DNA of 11,315 bases, taken from contig CAZORB010000130.1 of the NCBI GenBank assembly GCA_964581825.1, positions 1-11,315 on the forward strand, in the 5' to 3' direction. The translations under genes and the position numbers were made by a program. The notes below the pieces were generated by a model that did not search any database, had not been told where the DNA came from, and saw nothing but the letters and a program-made list of their open reading frames with translations. Below, in pieces: positions 1 through 7,041 of the stretch (positions are counted from its first letter, which is position 1; every line of letters starts with the position of its first letter). Source of the DNA: SYIM01 sp964581825. Lineage in GTDB: Bacteria; Pseudomonadota; Gammaproteobacteria; Burkholderiales; Burkholderiaceae_E.

Positions 1-17
1 GGGGGCCGGCGGGGCGG

Positions 18-102
18 GAGGCGGGAAGGCCGGTAAACAGGCGGCCAACTGTCGGAGCTCGCGTAAGCGGGCGAGTTTTGGCCGCCCCGGCCTCCCCGCC
101 TC
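18..102. repeat. Long imperfect inverted repeat / hairpin upstream of fba
   Basis: Seen directly by hand pairing. Bases 18-33 pair with 87-102 (15 of 16 positions; A26 opposite C94 is the mismatch). Bases 40-48 pair perfectly with 78-86. Bases 56-62 pair with 71-77 with one G-T wobble. The 3' arm is continuous from 71 to 102, while the 5' arm carries two bulges (34-39 and 49-55); the apical loop is 63-70. This gives about 31 pairs in an 85-base element. It is not followed by a T tract, so it is not a canonical intrinsic terminator, although the inner stem is followed by TTTT (76-79). It may be the terminator or 3' structure of an upstream gene, a palindromic repeat element, or a structured leader. 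No coding sequence is recognisable here. Confidence 0.6.
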
Positions 103-113
103 AGGCGAGGGCA

Positions 114-131
114 CCGGCGCGTCAGCGCCGG
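114..131. repeat. Short perfect hairpin
   Basis: The arms CCGGCGC (114-120) and GCGCCGG (125-131) are perfectly complementary around the four-base loop GTCA. The stem lies 11 bases after the long hairpin. No T run follows, so a simple intrinsic terminator is not supported. It could take part in a larger structured region, or it could be a chance product of very GC-rich intergenic DNA. Confidence 0.5.
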
Positions 132-145
132 CGCAGCCCGTCGAG

Positions 146-176
146 CCCCCCACTCCCCCTTCCCCCCGCCGCCCCC
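146..176 (-). other. G-quadruplex motif (four G-runs on the minus strand)
   Basis: The plus strand has C-runs at 146-151 (6), 155-159 (5), 162-167 (6) and 172-176 (5), separated by 3, 2 and 4 bases. On the minus strand this is a textbook four-run G-quadruplex pattern with short loops; on the plus strand it could form an i-motif. It ends nine bases before the candidate -10 hexamer of fba and occupies the place where a -35 box would be. Folding and any regulatory role are inference. Confidence 0.55.
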
Positions 177-184
177 ACTTAAGC

Positions 185-220
185 GATAATTGCGAGTTAC
201 CCATGTTGATGTCTAAGGAG
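185..220 (+). promoter_or_regulatory. Candidate -10 element and ribosome binding site of fba
   Basis: GATAAT at 185-190 differs from the sigma-70 -10 consensus at one position. No -35 box is visible 16-18 bases upstream, because that place is taken by the C-rich tract. A strong Shine-Dalgarno sequence AAGGAG lies at 215-220, eight bases before the ATG at 229, and decides the start. ATGs at 203 and 209 are out of frame with fba. The ribosome binding site is convincing; the promoter assignment is weaker. Confidence 0.45.
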
Positions 221-228
221 TCTTCCCC

Positions 229-1293
229 ATGCCTCTGGTTTCGATGCGGCAGCTGCTCGACGACGCTGCCGAGAACGGCTACGGAATCCCTGCGTTTAAC
301 GTCAATAACCTTGAGCAGGTGCAGGCCATCATGTCTGCTGCGGCTGAACTCGATGCACCGGTGATCATGCAGGCATCGGCCGGCGCCCGGAAATATGCGG
401 GAGAGGCCTTCCTGAGACACCTGATCGAGGCCGCGATTGAGGCCTACCCCAAGGTTCCGGTGGTGATGCACCAGGATCACGGCCAGTCGCCTGATATCTG
501 CCGGGGTGCGATCGACCTGGGTTTTTCATCGGTGATGATGGATGGCTCTCTGCGTGAAGACGGCAAGACCATCGCGAGCTACGACTACAACGTTGAGGTA
601 ACGCGCAAGGTGGTCGACATGGCGCATGCCCTGGGCATCACCGTCGAGGGTGAGCTGGGTTGTCTGGGATCGCTTGAAACCATGAAGGGCGACAAGGAAG
701 ACGGGCACGGCGCCGAGGGCACGATGACTCGCGACCAGCTGCTGACCGATCCCGAGCAGGCGGCCGATTTTGTTCGCCGCACACAAGTCGACGCGCTTGC
801 CATCGCAATCGGTACGTCGCATGGTGCGTACAAGTTTTCGCGCAAGCCCACTGGCGAAACCCTGGCGATGGGTCGCGTGCGCGAGATCCATGCCCGCATT
901 CCCAACACGCATCTGGTGATGCACGGCTCATCGTCGGTGCCACAGGATCTGCTCGCCGAGATTCGTCAGTTCGGCGGCGCCATGAAAGAAACCTATGGCG
1001 TGCCGGTCGAGGAAATTCAGGAAGCCATTCGACACGGTGTGCGTAAGATCAATATCGACACCGATATCCGGCTGGCCATGACCGGCGCAATTCGTCGCTT
1101 CATGGCCGAGCACCCCGACAAGTTCGATCCGCGCGAGTACCTCAAGCCGGCACGCGAAGCGGCCCGCCGCATCTGCCTGCAGCGGTATCGCGAGTTTGGT
1201 TGCGAAGGCCGTGGCAGCCGTATCCGTCCAGTGCCGCTGTCTGTGATGATTGGTCGCTATGCAACGGGCGAGCTTGCGCAGGCCACCAACTGA
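229..1293 (+). CDS. fba: Fructose-bisphosphate aldolase, class II (Calvin-cycle/CbbA type)
   Basis: This cytosolic zinc enzyme reversibly cleaves fructose 1,6-bisphosphate into dihydroxyacetone phosphate and glyceraldehyde 3-phosphate. The 354 residues cover the whole TIM barrel. Visible family motifs are GIPAFNVNN near residues 19-27, HQDHG at 81-85 (catalytic Asp83 and zinc His84), EGELG at 140-144, GTSHGAYK at 195-202 (His198), MHGSSSVP at 231-238 (zinc His232) and KINIDTD at 273-279. Length and sequence resemble the CbbA-type class II aldolases of betaproteobacteria rather than the E. coli FbaA branch. The ATG is supported by AAGGAG eight bases upstream. It is followed after 21 bases by purC, so it may be the first gene of a fba-pur transcript. 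The 'Calvin cycle' label is a family name only; no other Calvin genes are in the window, so glycolysis or gluconeogenesis is the safer role. Confidence 0.97.
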   Translation: MPLVSMRQLLDDAAENGYGIPAFNVNNLEQVQAIMSAAAELDAPVIMQASAGARKYAGEAFLRHLIEAAIEAYPKVPVVMHQDHGQSPDICRGAIDLGFSSVMMDGSLREDGKTIASYDYNVEVTRKVVDMAHALGITVEGELGCLGSLETMKGDKEDGHGAEGTMTRDQLLTDPEQAADFVRRTQVDALAIAIGTSHGAYKFSRKPTGETLAMGRVREIHARIPNTHLVMHGSSSVPQDLLAEIRQFGGAMKETYGVPVEEIQEAIRHGVRKINIDTDIRLAMTGAIRRFMAEHPDKFDPREYLKPAREAARRICLQRYREFGCEGRGSRIRPVPLSVMIGRYATGELAQATN

Positions 1294-1314
1294 TACGCCA
1301 GCCCATCGCCTGCC

Positions 1315-2214
1315 ATGAGCACCCAACCGGTCTATCAGTCGTCGCTGCAGTCTTTGCCGCTATTGGGTCGCGGCAAGGTTCGCGACAACTATGCGGTTGC
1401 TGAAGACCAGTTGCTGATCGTTACCACCGATCGTCTGTCTGCGTTCGATGTGATCATGGGTGAGCCGATCCCCGACAAGGGGCGCGTGCTGAACCGCATG
1501 ACGCTGCATTGGCTGAAACGGCTGGCCGATGTTATTCCGAACCACCTGCTCGACATTCGGCCCGAGGCGGTCGTGACCGAATCCGAGCGCGAGCAGGTAA
1601 TCGATCGATCGATGGTGGTGCGGCGCTTGCGCCCCATACTGGTCGAAGCTGTTGTGCGGGGCTACCTGATTGGCTCGGGCTGGAAAGACTATCAACAGAC
1701 CGGTTCAGTCTGCGGGCTCGCGCTGCCTGCAGGCCTTCGGCTCGCTGAAAAATTGCCGCAGCCTATTTTCACGCCGGCAGCCAAGGCCGAGCTCGGTGAG
1801 CACGACGAAAACATTTCGTTCGACGACATGGTGTCGCGCATTGGCGCGCCGCTCTCCGAGCGAATTCGCGCGGTCAGCCTGGAGCTGTACAAGCGAGCAA
1901 GCGTCTATGCAGCCGAGCGCGGCATCATCATCGCCGACACCAAATTCGAATTCGGTCTCGATGCGCAGGGCACGCTTTATCTGATGGATGAGGTGCTCAC
2001 CGCCGATTCATCGCGATTCTGGCCCGCTGACCAGTATCGCGTGGGCGAGTCGCCGCCCTCATTCGACAAGCAGTTCGTGCGGGACTACCTGGAAACCGTT
2101 CCAGGCTGGGGCAAGCGCCCGCCCGCGCCGCGCCTGCCCGAGCCCGTCATTGCGCAAACCGCAGAGAAGTATCGGGAGGCGTTACGGCGTCTGACCGGAG
2201 AAAGCCTTGACTGA
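1315..2214 (+). CDS. purC: Phosphoribosylaminoimidazole-succinocarboxamide (SAICAR) synthase
   Basis: PurC joins CAIR and L-aspartate with ATP hydrolysis to form SAICAR in purine synthesis. The 299-residue protein is of the long type (E. coli PurC is about 237). Motifs seen are GRGKVRDNY at 18-26 (nucleotide-binding loop), DRLSAFDV at 39-46, the signature around ILVEAVVRGYLIGSGWKDY at 108-126, IADTKFEFG at 206-214 and MDEVLTADSSRFW at 224-236. No clear Shine-Dalgarno precedes the ATG, which lies 21 bases after the fba stop, so translation may lean on the upstream gene. Its end overlaps the TTG start of purE by eight bases. It supplies the step after PurK and PurE, whose genes follow directly. 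Confidence 0.97.
   Translation: MSTQPVYQSSLQSLPLLGRGKVRDNYAVAEDQLLIVTTDRLSAFDVIMGEPIPDKGRVLNRMTLHWLKRLADVIPNHLLDIRPEAVVTESEREQVIDRSMVVRRLRPILVEAVVRGYLIGSGWKDYQQTGSVCGLALPAGLRLAEKLPQPIFTPAAKAELGEHDENISFDDMVSRIGAPLSERIRAVSLELYKRASVYAAERGIIIADTKFEFGLDAQGTLYLMDEVLTADSSRFWPADQYRVGESPPSFDKQFVRDYLETVPGWGKRPPAPRLPEPVIAQTAEKYREALRRLTGESLD
2197..2209 (+). promoter_or_regulatory. Ribosome binding site supporting the TTG start of purE
   Basis: GGAG at 2197-2200, inside the end of purC, lies six bases before TTG at 2207. The spacing supports initiation at this rare start codon, from which the reading frame reaches the conserved N-terminal strand of PurE within ten residues. Confidence 0.55.
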
Positions 2215-2722
2215 TTCGACCGCAGGCGCCCCCTGGGTTGGGGTGGTCATGGGCTCAGCCAGTGACTGGGAGGTGATGCAGCACGCGGTTGCAATCCTTC
2301 AGGAATTCGGCGTTCCCCACGAGGCGCGGGTCGTGTCAGCCCATCGGATGCCGGACGATATGTTCTCGTATGCTGAATCCGCGCGCGCACGCGGCCTCCG
2401 CGCGATCATCGCGGGTGCGGGCGGCGCCGCGCATCTGCCTGGCATGCTTGCCTCAAAAACCATCGTGCCTGTATTCGGGGTACCGGTACCTTCGCGTTAT
2501 CTGCGTGGCGAAGATTCGCTGCTCTCCATCGTTCAGATGCCGCGCGGCGTACCCGTGGCTACGTTTGCGATCGGTGAGGCGGGTGCAGCCAATGCCGCGC
2601 TTCACGCCATCGCAACGCTCGCGGTCCATGACGCTTCGCTTGCGTCAAAACTCGAGTCGTTTCGCGCCGCGCAAACCGCTGCTGCGCGCGGCACGTCGCT
2701 GCCGCCGCCTGCCCGCCAGTGA
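2207..2722 (+). CDS. purE: N5-carboxyaminoimidazole ribonucleotide mutase (class I PurE)
   Basis: Class I PurE moves the carboxylate of N5-CAIR to carbon 4 to give CAIR. The 171-residue protein has the expected GVVMGSASDW motif (12-21), SAHRMP at 44-49 with the active-site His46, the glycine-rich segment AGAGGAAHLPG at 69-79, and GEDSLLSIVQMP further on. Presence of purK next to it fits the bacterial two-step N5-CAIR route. The start is TTG, overlapping the purC stop by eight bases, with GGAG at proper spacing. The stop overlaps the purK GTG by four bases. The last 20 or so residues are Ala/Pro-rich and beyond the conserved core. It probably acts as a homo-octamer in the cytosol, as known for the family. 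Confidence 0.97.
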   Translation: MTDSTAGAPWVGVVMGSASDWEVMQHAVAILQEFGVPHEARVVSAHRMPDDMFSYAESARARGLRAIIAGAGGAAHLPGMLASKTIVPVFGVPVPSRYLRGEDSLLSIVQMPRGVPVATFAIGEAGAANAALHAIATLAVHDASLASKLESFRAAQTAAARGTSLPPPARQ

Positions 2723-3900
2723 GCGCTGGCGCGTCGTATCCGCTCGCCCCGCTCAGCTGGCTTGGGCTGCTGGGCGGTGGCCAGCTGGGTCGCATGTTTG
2801 CGCAGGCTGCACAGGCACTTGGCTACCGGGTCTGCGTGCTCGATCCCGATCCGCTCAGCCCCGCTGCGGCGGTGGCAGACCGTCACCTCTGCGCGGCGTA
2901 TTCCGATCGGCAGGCGCTGTCGCAACTTGCCGAGCAGTGCCCAGCGGTCACGACCGAGTTCGAGAACGTACCCGCTGATTCGCTCGACTTTCTGGCGGCG
3001 CGCGGCAGGGTGAGCCCCGATGGCGCATCGGTTGCGATCGCCCAGGATCGGATTGCCGAGAAGGCATTTGTCAGAGGCTGCGGCATCGCCACCGCTCCTT
3101 ATGCCGAGATTCGGTCAGCGCATGATGTTGCGCACGCGGATGCTTCGCTCTTCCCCGGCATCCTGAAGGCTGCACGCCTTGGCTACGACGGGAAGGGACA
3201 GGTGAGCGTGACAGACCGATCGCAGGCCCTGCAGGCGTTTGAGGCGCTTGGGGGTGTCGCGTGCGTACTCGAGAAACGCGTCGATCTGCAATGCGAAGTG
3301 TCGGTGCTGCTTGCGCGTGGGTTCGATCAGAGCACGGTCGTCTGGCCGGTTGCACTCAATGTGCATCGCGAGGGCATCCTATTGACCTCGACGATTCCGG
3401 CGAACATCGAACCCTCGGTCGGCGCCCGTGTCATGTCACAGGCCAAGGTGATTGCCGAGTCAATGGGTTATGTGGGCGTGCTCTGCATTGAATTTTTCGT
3501 GCTTCGCGATGGCAGTGTCTGCGTTAATGAGATGGCGCCACGGCCGCATAACTCGGGCCACTGGACGCTCGATGCCAGCCTCACCAGTCAGTTCGAGCAG
3601 CAGGCGCGGGTATTGGCGGGTCTGCCACTCGGCAACCCCCGTTCGCTCGCTCCAGCGGTCATGCTGAATCTTCTGGGCGATCTCTGGTTCGATACAAAGT
3701 CGCAAACCCCGGGGCAGATGCGCGAACCCGATTGGGTGAGCCTGCTTCGCGAGTTACCCGAAGCGAAGCTCCACCTGTACGGCAAGGCGCAGCCGCGACC
3801 CGGACGCAAAATGGGTCATCTGACGCTGGTGGGTGAATCTGTGGAGATGGCGCGTGCGGCCTGCGATCGGGCCATGGCGCGACTCGGGATCCGCGCGTGA
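2719..3900 (+). CDS. purK: N5-carboxyaminoimidazole ribonucleotide synthase (PurK)
   Basis: PurK is an ATP-grasp enzyme that carboxylates AIR with bicarbonate and ATP to N5-CAIR, the substrate of PurE. Over 393 residues one sees the N-terminal GGGQLGRM motif (19-26), TTEFENVP at 78-85, the ATP-grasp loop GYDGKGQ at 155-161, the hinge/ATP region VLEKRVDL near 183-190, and the metal-binding signature NEMAPRPHNSGH at 270-281. The GTG start shares four bases (GTGA) with the purE stop. No clear Shine-Dalgarno is visible, so translational coupling is likely. The start is set by this overlap and the short distance to the glycine-rich loop. Its own stop overlaps the next gene in the same GTGA manner. 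Confidence 0.97.
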   Translation: MSAGASYPLAPLSWLGLLGGGQLGRMFAQAAQALGYRVCVLDPDPLSPAAAVADRHLCAAYSDRQALSQLAEQCPAVTTEFENVPADSLDFLAARGRVSPDGASVAIAQDRIAEKAFVRGCGIATAPYAEIRSAHDVAHADASLFPGILKAARLGYDGKGQVSVTDRSQALQAFEALGGVACVLEKRVDLQCEVSVLLARGFDQSTVVWPVALNVHREGILLTSTIPANIEPSVGARVMSQAKVIAESMGYVGVLCIEFFVLRDGSVCVNEMAPRPHNSGHWTLDASLTSQFEQQARVLAGLPLGNPRSLAPAVMLNLLGDLWFDTKSQTPGQMREPDWVSLLRELPEAKLHLYGKAQPRPGRKMGHLTLVGESVEMARAACDRAMARLGIRA

Positions 3901-4958
3901 CTGGCGCGTCTGGAGACGTGGCGCCGGAGAGGCGCCCGGCGAGCTGCATTCTTCCTGCATCCCCAGCCGCGATTGCAAGGGCTGCGGATGAGCTGATCGC
4001 GGGTAGGCTGGTCGCGTTTCCCACCGAGACGGTGTACGGGCTGGGTGCCGATGCCGCGAACCCTGACGCAGTCGCAAAGATTTATCGATTGAAGGGCCGG
4101 CCGGCGGATCATCCACTCATCGTTCATGTGCGCGACAGCGAGGCGGCCCGGCGATGGGCAGTCTGGTCCGATGAGGCAGAGCGTCTGTCGCGTGCGTTCT
4201 GGCCAGGGCCGCTCACCCTGATTCTTGAACGCCTGCCTTCGGCCTGCGCGGCTGCTTGCGGCGGTCAGCCCACCATTGGAATTCGGGCGCCCGCGCACCC
4301 TGTCTCCCTTCGCTTACTGGAGGCGTTCGCTGAGCGAGGGGGCTCTGCGATTGCTGCGCCGTCGGCCAATCGCTTTGGCCGAATCAGTCCCACGCGCGCG
4401 CAGCATGTGCAAGATGACCTGGGCGCGGATTCGCCGCTGATCCTCGACGGCGGAGACTGCGAGGTTGGTCTCGAGTCGACCATTGTGGATTTGTCCCGCG
4501 CTCAACCGGCCTTGTTGCGGCCGGGTGGACTTTCCCGTGTGGCAATCGAGCAGGTGCTTGGACGCTCGCTTCTGGCACCCGATGCGGCCGCGCCACGGGT
4601 GTCGGGCGCGCTGGCTGCCCATTACGCGCCGCGAACCCGACTCGAACTGGTGTCCGCAGCCGATCTCGAAGCTCGACTCGCGTCGCTGACGCTGGCGGGT
4701 CAGCGAACCGCCGTCTGGTCGCGCGCGAAACCGCATGCAAACGACACGATCTGGCGGGCGCAGGCGACCGACGCTGCCGTTTTCGCGCATCAGCTGTACG
4801 CTGTGCTGCGCGAGCTGGACGCGTCGGGCGTTGACCGTCTGCTTATCGAGCGCCCGCCGGACGATGAGGCCTGGCGGGCGATTTCCGATCGACTCGGCCG
4901 GGCTGCGGTCGGATCCGGGTCTGAGGAGGCGGGGGACGACGTTCGCCAGGCGAGGTAG
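3897..4958 (+). CDS. sua5: L-threonylcarbamoyladenylate synthase (long Sua5 type)
   Basis: This enzyme makes threonylcarbamoyl-AMP from threonine, bicarbonate and ATP, the first step of the t6A37 modification of ANN-decoding tRNAs. The 353 residues contain a YrdC domain: FPTETVYGLGADA at 41-53, KIYRLKGRP at 61-69 (nucleotide-binding Lys/Arg), APSAN at 154-158 and GLESTIVD at 191-198. A linker with SGALAAHYAPRT at 236-247 follows, then a C-terminal Sua5 domain. The length fits the two-domain Sua5/YwlC form, not the short TsaC. The GTG start overlaps the purK stop by four bases, so it is probably the last gene of the purine transcript. The last 116 bases overlap the 3' end of the opposing nicotinate phosphoribosyltransferase frame. 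Confidence 0.95.
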   Translation: MTGASGDVAPERRPASCILPASPAAIARAADELIAGRLVAFPTETVYGLGADAANPDAVAKIYRLKGRPADHPLIVHVRDSEAARRWAVWSDEAERLSRAFWPGPLTLILERLPSACAAACGGQPTIGIRAPAHPVSLRLLEAFAERGGSAIAAPSANRFGRISPTRAQHVQDDLGADSPLILDGGDCEVGLESTIVDLSRAQPALLRPGGLSRVAIEQVLGRSLLAPDAAAPRVSGALAAHYAPRTRLELVSAADLEARLASLTLAGQRTAVWSRAKPHANDTIWRAQATDAAVFAHQLYAVLRELDASGVDRLLIERPPDDEAWRAISDRLGRAAVGSGSEEAGDDVRQAR

Positions 4959-6423
4959 CCTGCGAATGGCTGGCGGCCGCTCGCTTTGACGCGCAGGCCT
5001 GCAGACGCTCGGATATTCCCACCTGGAAAGCGCTGACCGCTGACAACGAGCGCAGCGCCAGGGGCAGCGACCGTAGCTGCGCGGCCGCATGCTGACGCAG
5101 TTCATCCATGGCGGGCGCCGCGCGGAGTCGCTGGCCCTCACGCATCACGGGCACCAGCAACGCATGCCAGGGTCTACTTTCCGGGGCGAGTGAATCGGTG
5201 AGCGGCAGTCCCTGCCCGCCGGTGAGCGCGCACGCACCCTGTGCAACCTCCGGGGCAGGCTCGTCTGCCAGAGCAATTTGGTCGGCGGCGATTAATCCGT
5301 GTGCATCATGTCGTCGCCACACCTGCTTGCGCCCGGGCAGGTCGGACTTGCCAGGCGAGTGTTTGCTGCAGGGCCGACCATCGTATTCAACCAACTTGTA
5401 CGCCAGGTCCAGCGAGGGCGCATCGGCTGATGTTGTGAGCGCGGTTCCGACGCAGAACGCATCAATCGGCGCGTGCGCCGCGCGCAGAGCGGCGATGCGC
5501 CATTCGTCCAGGTCGCCGCTGACCAGAATTCGCACCTGCTGCAGGCCCGCTGAGTCCAGAATCATCCTGACCCGCCGGCTCATCAGACTGAGATCCCCGC
5601 TATCGATTCGGACGGCCTGCAGGCGAATACCGGAGCGGGCAAGCTCATGCGCAGCGGCCACCGCGCGATGGGCGCCCTGTTCAATATCGTAGGTGTCGAT
5701 CACGAAGGCGACGTTGCCCGGATTCGCATGCCCAAAGTGTTCGAACGCGATCGCCTCAGCCTCATGCGCAAGGACAAACGAATGCGCCATCGTCCCCGCC
5801 AGCGGTAGCCCATCGCGCAGTCCCGCAAGCAGGTTGGCGGTGGCGTCAAAACCCGCTATCACTGCCGAGCGGGCGGCGATCATGGCTGCTTCTGCGCCGT
5901 GGGCCCGACGTAGCCCGAACTCGATCAGGCGCGATTCTGGGGCGGCCAGTACGCATCGCGCAGCCTTCGTTGCGATCACGCTGTGCGCATGAATCAGGTT
6001 CAGAACCCGGCTCTCAACCAGCTGCGCCTGCGCAATGGGTGCGGTGATGCGCAACAAGGGTTCACCGGGGAAGACCACGGTGCCCTCTGGTACCGCGGAC
6101 ACCTCGCCTGTGAAACGGAATTCGCCCAACTTTTTGATCAGGGAGTGGCTGAATCGCCCGGTACTCGCCAGCCAGTCGAGCTCATGCGGCCGAAACCGCA
6201 GCGATTCAAGCCACGCCAGCGCAGGTTCCAGTCCCGCTGCCATGAGGAATCCTCGCCGCGTTGGCAGCCTACGGCAGAACAACTCAAAGCTCGCCTGGGC
6301 GTTCATCCCGGCCGCGTCATAGGCCTGCAGCATCGTCAGCTGATACAGGTCTGCGAGCAGCGCGCTATGAGCAGGGTCGCTAAGTTCACGGACGCTAAGT
6401 TCGGGAGCATTCATCGGTGGCAT
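4843..6423 (-). CDS. pncB: Nicotinate phosphoribosyltransferase
   Basis: The protein converts nicotinate and PRPP to nicotinate mononucleotide in NAD salvage. Visible motifs (numbered from the ATG at 6423): DLYQLTMLQAY at 25-35, FELFCRRLPTRRGFLMAAGLE at 46-66, IEFGLRRAHG at 167-176, GTMAHSFVLAHE at 210-221 with His214 at the place of the phosphorylated histidine, FVIDTYD at 240-246 and AVRIDSGDL at 270-278. The open frame extends another 116 codons upstream, but homology starts near DPAHSALLADLYQLTM. The ATGs at 6423 and 6414 are the best starts, without a strong ribosome binding site. The recognisable domain ends around residue 475. The last 50 residues are Arg/Pro/Ser-rich low-complexity sequence, about 38 of them antisense to sua5. 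Total length is 526, long for the family (usually about 400-450). Function is secure; both ends are less so. Confidence 0.92.
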   Translation of the reverse strand: MPPMNAPELSVRELSDPAHSALLADLYQLTMLQAYDAAGMNAQASFELFCRRLPTRRGFLMAAGLEPALAWLESLRFRPHELDWLASTGRFSHSLIKKLGEFRFTGEVSAVPEGTVVFPGEPLLRITAPIAQAQLVESRVLNLIHAHSVIATKAARCVLAAPESRLIEFGLRRAHGAEAAMIAARSAVIAGFDATANLLAGLRDGLPLAGTMAHSFVLAHEAEAIAFEHFGHANPGNVAFVIDTYDIEQGAHRAVAAAHELARSGIRLQAVRIDSGDLSLMSRRVRMILDSAGLQQVRILVSGDLDEWRIAALRAAHAPIDAFCVGTALTTSADAPSLDLAYKLVEYDGRPCSKHSPGKSDLPGRKQVWRRHDAHGLIAADQIALADEPAPEVAQGACALTGGQGLPLTDSLAPESRPWHALLVPVMREGQRLRAAPAMDELRQHAAAQLRSLPLALRSLSAVSAFQVGISERLQACASKRAAASHSQATSPGERRPPPPQTRIRPQPGRVDRKSPARPHRPAGAR

Positions 6424-6585
6424 TCCAGTCAAGTTGCGATTGGATCGCGTCGGACACCTGCCAGATTGATCCTGCTCAGGGCCTGTAACGGGACGGGCGA
6501 CCCGAGGCGTAAAACATTGATGGCGGGCAGGCCGATCACGTCGCGCGCGATAATGCGCGTTTGGACGCCGACACGGACCTTGCCG
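6424..6585. promoter_or_regulatory. Divergent intergenic region between pncB and the maoC-like gene
   Basis: The 162-base gap between two divergent genes must hold promoters for both. On the plus strand GATAAT at 6549-6554 is a one-mismatch -10 hexamer, flanked by GCGC repeats. A start of transcription just after it would fit translation from ATG 6586 rather than ATG 6553. No good -35 is visible at proper spacing. On the minus strand no convincing promoter stands out. Confidence 0.3.
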
Positions 6586-7041
6586 ATGCGAATCATTTCC
6601 CGCCTTGCCGACCTGAAGTCGATGATTGGACAGGAGCTCGCGGTCAGCAACTGGTTTGCCGTCACGCAGCAGCGAATCGATCAGTTCGCCGAGGCTACCG
6701 GCGACCACCAGTGGATTCATGTCGACCCCGACAAGGCGGCCGCCGGGCCGTTCGGTAAAACCATCGCACATGGCTTTCTGACGCTGTCGATGCTGCCGCT
6801 TTTCATCCAGGATGCACTGCGCTTCGATGATGTCAGGATGAGCGTCAACTACGGGCTCAATCGGGTACGGTTCACCTCACCGGTACCCGTCGATAGCGAG
6901 CTGCGGGCGCGGTTTCGGCTGCTCTCGGTCGAGGATGTCGCAGGGTCCGGTATGCAGGTCACGGTGGAGGTCACCATCGAACGCAAGGGTTCCGACAAAC
7001 CAGTCTGTGTGGCTGAAGCCATCACGCGCCGCTATGTCTGA
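6586..7041 (+). CDS. MaoC-family (R)-specific enoyl-CoA hydratase/dehydratase
   Basis: A single hot-dog fold hydratase of 151 residues. The hydratase 2 motif is complete: FAEATGDHQWIHVDPDKAA spans 34-52 with catalytic-type Asp40 and His45, followed by GPFGKTIAHGFLTLSML at 54-70. Family knowledge predicts hydration of trans-2-enoyl-CoA or dehydration of (R)-3-hydroxyacyl-CoA; the exact chain length or substrate is unknown. The open frame reaches back to 5983, but that part is antisense to pncB. ATG 6586 gives the N-terminus MRIISRLADLKSMIGQE typical of the family; ATG 6553 and 6622 are in-frame alternatives. The stop overlaps the psd start by eight bases, implying co-translation with a phospholipid enzyme. 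A link to fatty acid or lipid metabolism is inference. Confidence 0.88.
   Translation: MRIISRLADLKSMIGQELAVSNWFAVTQQRIDQFAEATGDHQWIHVDPDKAAAGPFGKTIAHGFLTLSMLPLFIQDALRFDDVRMSVNYGLNRVRFTSPVPVDSELRARFRLLSVEDVAGSGMQVTVEVTIERKGSDKPVCVAEAITRRYV

Noticed and set aside
1..36. Gly/Arg-rich open frame ending in TAA at 34-36, possibly the tail of an upstream gene
   Set aside because: Only 11 low-complexity codons are visible and they overlap the 5' arm of the long hairpin; no family can be recognised.
1601..1613. Short tandem CGAT repeat inside purC
   Set aside because: Three units that encode ordinary residues in a conserved coding region; no sign of slippage or function.
2479..2490. Perfect 12-base palindrome made of two GGTACC units in purE
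   Set aside because: It falls in the conserved FGVPVP coding segment and is explained by codon choice.
5983..6585. Upstream in-frame extension of the MaoC-like gene
   Set aside because: About 200 codons are antisense to well conserved pncB sequence. MaoC homology begins at the ATG at 6586.
6424..6771. Upstream in-frame extension of pncB
   Set aside because: The extra 116 codons cross the divergent intergenic region and are antisense to the MaoC active-site region. The family N-terminus begins just after 6423.
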